Positions 57,857 to 64,000 of a stretch of 64,000 bases of DNA are shown in pieces. Below the pieces are notes generated by a model. That model ran no database searches, was not told the DNA's origin, and saw only the letters and a program-made list of their open reading frames with translations. Position 1 is the first letter of the stretch, and the number at the start of each line of letters is the position of its first letter. The stretch is taken from contig NZ_JBICTU010000013.1 of the NCBI RefSeq assembly GCF_043197795.1, positions 159,152-223,151 on the forward strand. The letters are read 5' to 3'. Both the position numbers and the translations under genes were made by a program. This DNA comes from Sphaerisporangium sp040649355 (GTDB lineage: Bacteria > Actinomycetota > Actinomycetes > Streptosporangiales > Streptosporangiaceae).

Positions 57857-58724
57857 TCATCGGCCAGGTGGAGGCGGTTGGTGGATGCCGGCGCGCACAA
57901 CCCGGTGGAGGTCGACGGGATTGTGGATGTGGAACGCGCGGCAGAAGGCGGCTTCGAGTTGGCGGTGGTCGAGGCCCGCGCGCACCAGTTGGGGCAGGAT
58001 GCCTTGCCGGGCATCGTGGTCGCCGATCTGCGCCCGGACTTTGGGTCGGCGGGAGATCTCCTCGGGCAGGGCGCCCTGCGCAAGTTCCTTGATGATCGTG
58101 TGCTTAGGAATCGGGTCGGGGAGTTCGAGCAGCAGGGTGGAGGCCCATCCGTATGGCTGGGCGACGTCGAGACCGTGGCCCTTGAAGACGCCGACTTCCC
58201 GGTCGCCGGTTTGGACTCCTCGGGTCAGGCTGATGCGCAACTTGCTCGGGGGGAGCTGGGGCAGTTGGTAGTAGGTGGCTCCGGCGTAGTGGACAGGGCT
58301 GTAGTCGCCGAGGAGTTCGTTCATCAGGTCGCCGGTGAGTACGAGGGGACGGGGCCGGTGGGGTGGTCTGTGGCGATGGCGCTGGCGAGCACGTCGTTGA
58401 CGATGGCGGCATGGACGTTGAATCCCGCCAGTCCTGACCGTGGGTGAGGGCGCGTGAAAGCGACTGGAAGATCGTGTCGGTGTCGGCGCCCACCAGTCGC
58501 ATCGGTAGTCCCAGGTGCTGGGCGACCTGCTGGGCGGTGACGGCGTCGTCGCTGCGGCTGGTGCCGTTGCCGATGAAGGAATAGGTGTAGGCGGTCACGG
58601 CGTGCGGGAAGTACCGCACGGCGTAGGCGGCGATCAAGGAGCTGTCGGCGCCGCCGGACAAGCAGACGGCAATGGGAGTGTTCGGGTAGGCGGTTGCCAG
58701 GCGCTTCATGCCTTCGACCAGCGC
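57857..58724 (-). pseudogene. Asparagine synthase-like (AsnB C-domain) pseudogene
   Basis: Three frames give pieces of an asparagine synthase-type ATP pyrophosphatase domain. The PP-loop piece V-C-L-S-G-G-A-D-S-S-L-I comes first. Then G-x-F-N-V-H-A-A-I-V-N-D-V-L is displaced by one base: the DNA reads GATTCAAC where GATTTCAAC would restore W-R-D-F-N-V. A third piece, L-V-L-T-G-D-L-M-N-E-L-L-G-D, is displaced again near 58,350. A C-terminal part with D-R-E-V-G-V-F reaches the stop next to the carrier gene. The glutaminase half is absent; the 5' end is replaced by a deacetylase fragment on the other strand. Confidence 0.75.
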
Positions 58725-58953
58725 GGCTACCTGTCCTGGCAGCAGCTCCGGCACCTGGCCGACGACCCGCTGGTCATGGTGGCCAACCACACCCTCACCC
58801 ACGACAACCTGCAGGCACTATCCCGCGACGCGCTGGATGAGGAGATCAAGCGCTCCCACGCGCTGTTCACCACGCGGATGGGTCGCCCCGCACGCTACTT
58901 CACGGTCCCGTTCGGCCGCTTCACCCAGGAGCTGGCACTGGACTGCCTCGAGC
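58725..58953 (+). pseudogene. Polysaccharide deacetylase (NodB) fragment
   Basis: The plus strand encodes L-S-W-Q-Q-L-R-H-L, A-N-H-T-L-T-H-D-N-L with the H-x-x-x-H metal motif, and R-Y-F-T-V-P-F-G-R-F. These belong to the middle of a NodB-type deacetylase. The N-terminal T-F-D-D motif is absent because the frame begins at the junction with the asparagine synthase pseudogene. It leads directly into an IS3-type transposase fragment. Confidence 0.65.
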
Positions 58954-59072
58954 AGGACGAGCTGGTCAGGCTGCGCCGGGAGAACAAGATCCTCCGCGAG
59001 GAGAAGAAGATCTTACGTACAGGCTGCGGCTTTCTTCGCGCTGGAGACGGACCTGCCGGGATTAACCAGCGA
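58954..59072 (+). pseudogene. IS3-family transposase OrfA C-terminal fragment
   Basis: E-L-V-R-L-R-R-E-N-K-I-L-R-E-E-K-K-I-L is the leucine-zipper end of an IS3 OrfA, and in the next frame A-A-A-F-F-A-L-E-T-D completes it. A frameshift lies between the two at about 59,015. The helix-turn-helix and the DDE OrfB are missing. It marks an old insertion at the fragment junction. Confidence 0.7.
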
Positions 59073-59080
59073 GGCGCGCA

Positions 59081-59413
59081 TTAGGGGCAGATCACCTTTC
59101 CAGACACCGTGCTCATTAGCACTCGATCAATATGGCCTGGCTTGGGAATGACCGTCCAGCGTTGATAGATATCGGAATCGCCTTTGATCTCGATGGAGGA
59201 CTCCTCTAAAGCCTTGACTCCGATCACGCTATGCACGCAATTCTTCTCTATGAAGCTCTTAGGTTCGACGTCTTTTCCTAAGGAAGCTATGTAGACAGAG
59301 TCTGGATGCCCATAAAGCATAGGGCTAAGGTAGTCATCTGCAATCGAGTAAGCGCCGTAACCCGCCAAGCCAGAGGTGAGAGTTACGCCGACCACTTTCA
59401 ATAACCCACGCAC
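59081..59413 (-). CDS. Small membrane-anchored protein, candidate immunity partner
   Basis: The 110-residue protein begins with a hydrophobic segment (about 5-28, V-V-G-V-T-L-T-S-G-L-A-G-Y) likely to be a signal anchor. A compact mixed region with two Cys and the C-terminal V-I-C-P follows. The DNA is visibly more AT-rich than the rest of the window. It lies downstream of the C-terminal domain of an RHS protein on the same strand, the usual location for an immunity gene in polymorphic toxin systems. A strong hairpin separates them. Start is GTG without an outstanding ribosome site. No family is recognised, so the immunity role is only inferred. Confidence 0.55.
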   Translation of the reverse strand: MRGLLKVVGVTLTSGLAGYGAYSIADDYLSPMLYGHPDSVYIASLGKDVEPKSFIEKNCVHSVIGVKALEESSIEIKGDSDIYQRWTVIPKPGHIDRVLMSTVSGKVICP

Positions 59414-59455
59414 GGTCTCTCACCCTCGAGTCTTCGGTCTAGAAAGTTCACATTT

Positions 59456-59501
59456 GAGCGCGTGGTCATCGCCCGAAAATTTCGGCGATGACCACGCGCT
59501 C
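59456..59501. terminator. Long perfect hairpin after the RHS gene
   Basis: GAGCGCGTGGTCATCGCC and its complement form an 18-bp perfect stem around CGAAAATTTC. It starts 14 bp past the stop of the RHS C-terminal region on the minus strand. It is a strong terminator in both orientations. Confidence 0.8.
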
Positions 59502-59515
59502 ACACGCTCGACGGA

Positions 59516-60060
59516 TTAGCAGCGGTCGGAGTACCACCAGATATATTGATACCGACCGGCAGGGATGTCAAGCCAAGGGATTTTCAATCCGCCGACTCTA
59601 GCCCGAAGACACCTTCCTTCTGCATCGGCTCCGGAGGCCACATGCTTGATCCATATGGCCATGAGCAGCATGGCTACAGCTACGGCAGGCCCGATCCTCC
59701 TGAACAGAACCGAGGTAGGTTTCGCGTGTTTTCCGACACGGCTCACCATGGCGTTGATTGCTACACCGATGGCCGATGCGGTAATTATTGACTGCAAGGA
59801 AGCGAAAGTGTCGGCCGGGCGTGCCACCTTTCCAGTCTCTCGCTTGGTGAACTTGAATGTCACGTACCAGTATGCCGCTGACCGATTAAGTGAATAGTTC
59901 TCCACCGAGAACATGCCGGTGGTGTCGTAGCTGTTGATCGGCTCAGCATTGCAGTAATCATAAGCATTGGAACTACCGCCAGCCACTGGGTCGGTCTGCA
60001 GGAACCGGCCTGTGGCGGGGTTGTACAGGCGAGCACCCATAAGGACGAGGCCGGCCATGG
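59516..60060 (-). pseudogene. RHS-repeat protein, core end plus variable C-terminal domain (split by a transposon)
   Basis: The reading frame enters from the transposon end with G-L-V-L-M-G-A-R-L-Y-N-P-A-T-G-R-F-L-Q-T, the RHS core consensus. It ends that core with N-A-Y-D-Y-C-N-A-E-P-I-N and D-T-T-G. Beyond, a 132-residue variable domain begins at M-F-S-V-E-N. It has two hydrophobic stretches (about 45-57 and 74-94) and ends K-I-P-W-L-D-I-P-A-G-R-Y-Q-Y-I-W-W-Y-S-D-R-C. Such C-terminal domains are usually toxins released by the RHS cage. The DNA here is AT-richer than neighbours. The upstream part of the gene is on the far side of the transposon. Confidence 0.75.
60054..60060 (+). repeat. Target-site duplication, left copy
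   Basis: GCCATGG directly precedes the TGTTG end of the transposon and recurs directly after its CAACA end at 63,285. Removing one copy with the element restores the RHS reading frame. Confidence 0.8.
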
Positions 60061-60254
60061 TGTTGAACGACTTTGAAGATGCCGATGTAGTGGGCGGAAT
60101 GCGGCATCCTGTCTGCCGACAAAATCGGATGCATGTTCCGGGTGACCGGGGAGTTCGTCGGCGGCGGCACCTTGCCGACGGAGGGCATGCAAAGGCCCTC
60201 CCGGTATCTCTTGGCGGAGTCGCCCGGGAGGGCCGTGTAGCGCTCGGAGGCGCT

Positions 60255-60830
60255 GTGCTCACGGTAGGGGCGAACCCGGAAAAGGTCGAGCGGCAGCTGT
60301 CTGCCCGGGAGCTGGCGTGCCCGGATTGCGGGGTGCCGTTGAAGCCGTGGGGGTGGGCTCGGGCGCGGACATTGCGCGGCGGCTCGGCGGCGGTGGTGGT
60401 GCGTCCGCGGCGGACTCGCTGCATGGGGTGTGGGGTCTCCCATGTCCTTCTTCCTGTGTTCGCGCTGGTCAGGCGGGCGGATCTGGCTGAGGTGATCGGG
60501 GCGGCGCTGGCGGCCAAGGCGGCCGGGCTGGGAGCACGGCCGATCGCCGTCGAGCTCGGGCGGCCGGTGGAGACCGTGCGCGGCTGGCTGCGCCGCTTCG
60601 CCGGGCGGGCCGAAGTCGTGCGGACGCGCTTCACCGTGCTGCTGGTCGATGTCGGGGTCGATCCCGTGCCGCCGGCGTCGGCCGCGAGCCCGTTCGCCGA
60701 TGCGGTCGCCGCGGTGTTCGGTGCGTCGGTGGCGGCGGCCTCGCGGTGGCCGGAGGTCGGCGAGGTGTCGCCGTGGCGGCTGGCCTGCGCGGCCAGCCGC
60801 GGGTTGCTGCTGGCCCCGTCCTGGCCTTGA
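60255..60830 (+). CDS. Zinc-ribbon/HTH accessory protein of the transposon (DUF6431 type)
   Basis: The 191-residue protein has a zinc ribbon made by C-P-D-C-G near residue 24 and C-M-G-C-G near 59. A helix-turn-helix segment follows (A-K-A-A-G-L-G-A-R-P-I-A-V-E-L-G-R-P-V-E-T-V-R-G-W-L), then a short C-terminal region. It fits the DUF6431-type proteins found beside DDE transposase and ATPase genes in actinobacterial elements. The GTG is chosen because GGAGG precedes it. Its role is probably DNA binding at target or end sites; this is inferred. Confidence 0.75.
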   Translation: MLTVGANPEKVERQLSARELACPDCGVPLKPWGWARARTLRGGSAAVVVRPRRTRCMGCGVSHVLLPVFALVRRADLAEVIGAALAAKAAGLGARPIAVELGRPVETVRGWLRRFAGRAEVVRTRFTVLLVDVGVDPVPPASAASPFADAVAAVFGASVAAASRWPEVGEVSPWRLACAASRGLLLAPSWP

Positions 60831-60907
60831 TCAACGAGCAACACGAGCCGACCCTGATGATCGTCTGGCGGCTTCTGCGAGCCTTCGCGGGTCCTGTCCC
60901 ATGACCA

Positions 60908-62302
60908 GTGACCAGGAAGGCTGCGTTGACCAAGCAAGACGACGATCAGGCCACGCGGTTGGAGCGCGCCCGCCAGATCGGTCTGTTCCGCTACATGCTC
61001 ATCCGTGAGGCGGCCGATCCGACGCTGACCAGCCGCCAGCGCGGCGCGCTGGTGCGCGCGCTCGCCGGCGTCCCGCACACCGATCCGGACGGCCGCACCA
61101 TCTGGATCACCCGCTGGACGCTGGATCGGTGGATCTCCGATTGGCGCAAGGGCGGCTTCGACGCGCTGGTGCCCTCACCGCGCCAGTCCCAGCCGCGCAC
61201 CCCGCCAGAGGTGTTCGAGCTGGCCACCGCGTTGAAGAAGGAGAACGCCGCGCGCACGGCCGCGCAGATCCGCCGCATCCTGATGGTCCAGCTCGGCTGG
61301 GCGCCCGATGAGCGCACCTTGCAGCGCATGTTCGTGCGCACCGGGCTGACCGCGCTGCGCGCCCCGGTCGAATCGGCTGTCTTCGGCCGGTTCGAGGCCG
61401 GCACCCCCAACGAGATCTGGACCGGCGACGTGCTGCACGGGCCCCGGATCGACAGCCGCAAAACCTACCTGTTCGCGTTCATCGACGACCACTCCCGGGC
61501 CATCGTGGGGCACCGGTGGGGGTTCGCCGAGGACACCGTCCGCCTGGCCGCCGCGCTGCGCCCGGCGCTGGCCTCCCGCGGCGTCCCCGAGTACGTCTAC
61601 GTCGACAACGGGTCGGCGTTCGTGGACTCCTGGCTGCTGCGGGCCTGCGCCAAGCTCGGCATCAAGCTGGTGCACTCCACCCCGGGCCGGCCGCAGGGCA
61701 GAGGCAAGATCGAACGGTTCTTCCGCACCGTCAACAGCGAGTTCGTCGTCGAGATCGCCTCCGGACAGGGCGAGGTCGGGCGGCAGGTCGGCAGCTTGGC
61801 GGAGATGAACCGGCTGTTCACCGCCTGGGTCGAGGGCGTCTATCACCGCCGCACCCACACCGAGACCGCCATGGCGCCGCTCGCGCGGTGGATGGCCGGG
61901 GCGCCGTTCGCCGTCCCCGCCCCGGCCGACCTAGCCGAAGCCTTCCGCTGGTCGGAATGGCGCACCGTGTCCAAGACCGCCCTGGTCTCCCTGCACGGCA
62001 ACCGCTACCAGGTCGACCCGGGCCTGTCCGGCCGCCGCGTCGAGCTGGTCTTCGACCCCTTCGACCTGACCTTCCTTCGGGTGCGCTCAGAAGGCCAGGA
62101 CGCGGGCACCGCGCTGCCGTTCCAGATCAGCCGCAACAGCCACCCCAAGGCCCGCCCCGAGATCCCCGCCGAAGAACCCCGCCCCACCACCGGCATCGAC
62201 TACCTGGGGCTGATCGACGCCCAGCACAGCGCCGAGCTGGCCGCCAAGGTCAACTACGCCGCCTTCGCCCCCGAACCCGACGAACCCGCCGCCAGCTCGT
62301 GA
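60908..62302 (+). CDS. DDE-type transposase/integrase of the transposon
   Basis: The 464-residue protein has an N-terminal helix-turn-helix (about 45-100), an RNase H-like integrase core and a C-terminal beta-barrel of Mu type. The D-D-E residues occur in W-T-G-D-V-L-H-G-P, Y-V-D-N-G-S-A-F and G-R-G-K-I-E-R-F-F. G-N-R-Y-Q-V-D-P in the C-terminal barrel is typical of Tn552/IS481/TniA-like transposases. A TTG six codons downstream has a better AGGAAGG ribosome site and could be the true start. The ATPase gene follows 33 bp later. Confidence 0.9.
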   Translation: MTRKAALTKQDDDQATRLERARQIGLFRYMLIREAADPTLTSRQRGALVRALAGVPHTDPDGRTIWITRWTLDRWISDWRKGGFDALVPSPRQSQPRTPPEVFELATALKKENAARTAAQIRRILMVQLGWAPDERTLQRMFVRTGLTALRAPVESAVFGRFEAGTPNEIWTGDVLHGPRIDSRKTYLFAFIDDHSRAIVGHRWGFAEDTVRLAAALRPALASRGVPEYVYVDNGSAFVDSWLLRACAKLGIKLVHSTPGRPQGRGKIERFFRTVNSEFVVEIASGQGEVGRQVGSLAEMNRLFTAWVEGVYHRRTHTETAMAPLARWMAGAPFAVPAPADLAEAFRWSEWRTVSKTALVSLHGNRYQVDPGLSGRRVELVFDPFDLTFLRVRSEGQDAGTALPFQISRNSHPKARPEIPAEEPRPTTGIDYLGLIDAQHSAELAAKVNYAAFAPEPDEPAASS

Positions 62303-62335
62303 CCGCTCGTCCCGCCACCTTTCCGGAGCCCCCTG

Positions 62336-63145
62336 GTGATTGAGAAACTGCAGGCCCACTACGGCTTTTCCCGCATGCCCTTCGGCCGCGACCTGGCGCC
62401 CGGCATGCTGCACCGCCACGCCTCCCACAACGAGGCCGTCGCCCGCATCAGCTGGTGCGTCAGCGAACGCTCCATCGGCGTGGTCACCGGCGAGGTCGGC
62501 GCCGGCAAGACCGTCTCGGTCCGCACCGCACTGGCCGGCCTGGACCCCTCCAAGCACACCGTGATCTACCTGCCGAACCCGATGATCGGAGTGCGTGGCA
62601 TCCACGAGGAGATCGTCAACACCTTCGGCCAGCACCCCGCCCACCTGGGCTCCCGCCTGGCCGTCCAGGTCGGCAAAGCCCTGCTGGCCGAACGCGAAGA
62701 ACGCGGCCGCACCCCTGTGCTGGTCCTGGACGAGGCCCACCTGCTCACCTACGAGCAGCTGGAGACCGTCCGCATGCTCACCAACCAGGGCATGGACCAA
62801 GACTCGCCGCTGGCCTGCCTGCTGGTCGGCCAGCCCACCCTGCGCCGGACCATGAAACTCGCGGTCCTGGCCGCTCTCGAACAACGCACTGCCCTCCGCT
62901 ACACCATGCCGGGAATGGCCTCAGCCGAGACCACCAGCTACGTCAAGCACCACCTGAACCTGGTCGGACGCCCCGACCAGCTGTTCACCGAGGACGCCAT
63001 GGCACTGATCCACACCACCGCCCGCGGCTATCCCCGCGCGGTCAACAACCTCGCGCTGCAGTCACTGGTCGCCGCGTTCGCCTCCGGCAAGAACCTCGTC
63101 GACGAGGCCGCCGCCCGCTCCGCGGTCAGCGAGGTGGTCGACTGA
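62336..63145 (+). CDS. AAA ATPase transposition helper (TniB/ExeA-like)
   Basis: The 269-residue protein is an AAA ATPase. Walker A is G-E-V-G-A-G-K-T near residue 55, Walker B is V-L-V-L-D-E-A-H-L-L near 130, and arginine and sensor segments follow (G-Q-P-T-L-R-R, G-Y-P-R-A-V-N-N-L). These match the TniB/IstB/TnsC-like helpers that select targets and activate the DDE transposase, and in annotation often appear as ExeA-like. GTG start. It is the last gene of the element. The right inverted repeat begins about 110 bp downstream. Confidence 0.9.
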   Translation: MIEKLQAHYGFSRMPFGRDLAPGMLHRHASHNEAVARISWCVSERSIGVVTGEVGAGKTVSVRTALAGLDPSKHTVIYLPNPMIGVRGIHEEIVNTFGQHPAHLGSRLAVQVGKALLAEREERGRTPVLVLDEAHLLTYEQLETVRMLTNQGMDQDSPLACLLVGQPTLRRTMKLAVLAALEQRTALRYTMPGMASAETTSYVKHHLNLVGRPDQLFTEDAMALIHTTARGYPRAVNNLALQSLVAAFASGKNLVDEAAARSAVSEVVD

Positions 63146-63284
63146 CCGACCGGCACCATGCCGACGAACGGCGACACCTTGCCGATGACGACCCCGCCCG
63201 GCCCACCACCGGCGGGGTCTTCTTGTCCCAGACCATCGGCATCCTCAACGCCTGCTACGTCGGCATTTTCAGCGCCGGGCAACA

Positions 63285-64000
63285 GCCATGGCGTCGCTCG
63301 AACGAAGCGCTCCACCGAGCCAGGCGTACCGGCTTGGGTTGGTGGTATTGGAGGTGCGTGGACTTCCATATTCGGTTTGCTCGAAGTATGCCTGGATGCC
63401 GGTGGAACTGGTGCTGGCATCGGAGATTGCGACAATGTCGCCGTGCAGGTTGGCGAGCTGCAGAATGGTGGTGCCGTCGCTCTTCTGGATTCCGGCCAGT
63501 CCAGCGAGTCCCTTGACGTTCCGGGGTCCACGAGCCGTTGGCCTCGGTGATCCAGGCAGGGCCGTCACCACTGCTCGCATAATGGTTGGTGACGGTGCCG
63601 GGACGTGGACCACCGATGGTGGTCATGCTCCGTATGCGTCCTGCGGGGTCGAGAGCGAATGTGGAGGACTGGCTGCTCTGGGACAGGGAGGCCACCATGT
63701 CGTTGGCGTAGTAGCCCACGGTCAGGTTGATGCCGCCAGAGACCTGCGAGGCCGGCAGCTGGGTAGTGCGGCCAAAGGCGTCGTAGTTGTAGCCGCTGTT
63801 AGTGGTCCGGTCGGCTTGGTCGTAGGTGTAGCTCTGGCTGACTGGGGTGGTGTTTGGTCGAGCACTGCCCATCAGCGTCAGCTGGGTATGTTGTAAGGCT
63901 GGTGCTGTCGGCGTACGGATTCCTGTGCAGAGCCAGGTACGGGTAAACGTGCAGAGGTGTGCGGCGTGTTGGTTGGCCCGGGGGGTTCATGATCGGGATG
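63285..64000 (-). pseudogene. RHS-repeat protein, upstream part (split and frameshifted)
   Basis: The minus strand encodes Y-T-Y-D-Q-A-D-R, Y-N-Y-D-A-F-G-R and L-H-G-D-I-V-A-I-S-D, which are YD/RHS repeats, in two frames. The switch occurs at about 63,523, where the DNA has one extra C (ACCCCGG for ACCCGG), so G-S-W-T moves out of frame with R-N-V-K-G-L-A-G-L. Downstream the frame reaches R-S-S-D-A-M at the transposon and would join exactly to the C-terminal piece on the other side. The gene continues beyond the window; beyond about 63,930 similarity fades and stops appear. Confidence 0.75.

Larger units (their letters stand above)
60061..63284 (+). mobile_element. Complete three-gene transposon (DUF6431 / DDE transposase / AAA ATPase)
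   Basis: The 3,224-bp element is bounded by imperfect inverted repeats of about 30 bp with 23 visible matches; both start TGTTG and share ATGCCGA-GTAG near the inner end. GCCATGG flanks both sides as a 7-bp duplication. Genes in order are a zinc-ribbon/HTH protein, a Mu/Tn7-B-like DDE transposase and an ATPase, all on the plus strand. Further copies of a GATGCCGATG-like motif inside both ends suggest several transposase-binding sites. All genes look intact, so the insertion is probably recent. It interrupts the RHS gene. Confidence 0.9.

Noticed and set aside
59516..61078. 520-codon minus-strand frame as one gene
   Set aside because: Only the last part is RHS coding; the rest is antisense to the transposon genes and joined by chance across the insertion end.

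Overview
The window is high-GC actinobacterial DNA. Codon use is strongly GC3-biased, GTG/TTG starts and GGAGG-type ribosome sites are common, and the gene families are typical of filamentous actinomycetes: F420 oxidoreductases, a lone P450 with a TetR, very large LuxR (LAL) regulators, and secreted multidomain glycan hydrolases. A Streptosporangiaceae-like genome (Nonomuraea, Streptosporangium, Microbispora type) is the best guess, by inference from gene content only. No tRNA, rRNA, CRISPR array or replication origin was recognised.

Region 0-9.6 kb: two paralogous ArsR regulator + SRPBCC (AHSA1) cassettes face each other around a YCII-family gene and a perfect 18-bp terminator stem. Each ArsR promoter has an ACAAT/ATTGT inverted repeat. 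Next come a carotenoid-oxygenase-fold protein lacking most iron-binding histidines, its divergent TetR with twin operators, an orphan histidine kinase, a sugar-isomerase-like TIM barrel, an FMN reductase and a VOC protein.

Region 9.6-28.7 kb: ordinary accessory metabolism and regulation. It holds a THUMP-type RNA methyltransferase behind a Phe-rich leader/attenuator candidate, MFS exporter, ROK regulator, sulfotransferase, P450 with a divergent TetR carrying an extra C-terminal domain, F420-type NADP reductase, a helD pseudogene, epimerase, acetyltransferases, MetE-like protein, STAS protein, CBS protein, a KdpD-like sensor fragment, fasciclin protein, Lrp regulator, and a coupled F420-monooxygenase/deaminase pair.

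Region 29.2-36.9 kb: stress and resistance. A fluoride riboswitch precedes crcB - DUF190 - crcB with overlapping start and stop codons. An MFS exporter, a small secreted Thr-Pro-Lys repeat protein and a tetracycline ribosomal protection protein with a leader peptide follow. A truncated TetR abuts a glycoside hydrolase remnant.

Region 37.0-49.1 kb: a secreted polysaccharide-degradation locus. It contains a 1222-residue GH87-like alpha-1,3-glucanase with HYDIN-like and discoidin modules, two divergent LAL regulators, and two secreted discoidin proteins (one a polysaccharide lyase) that share a 352-bp block with about three differences. 25-bp direct repeats lie upstream of the glucanase.

Region 49.2-64 kb: a plastic region with many broken genes. 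There is an ATP-grasp/SDR chimera, structured non-coding DNA, a serine resolvase with a res-like site beside an AlbA_2-domain protein, an aminoglycoside phosphotransferase pseudogene with one in-frame TGA, a frameshifted asparagine synthase next to an intact carrier protein, and deacetylase and IS3 fragments. The region ends in an RHS polymorphic-toxin gene split by a complete 3.2-kb three-gene transposon with 7-bp target duplications. An AT-richer RHS C-terminal domain and a small membrane-anchored neighbour form a candidate new toxin/immunity pair.
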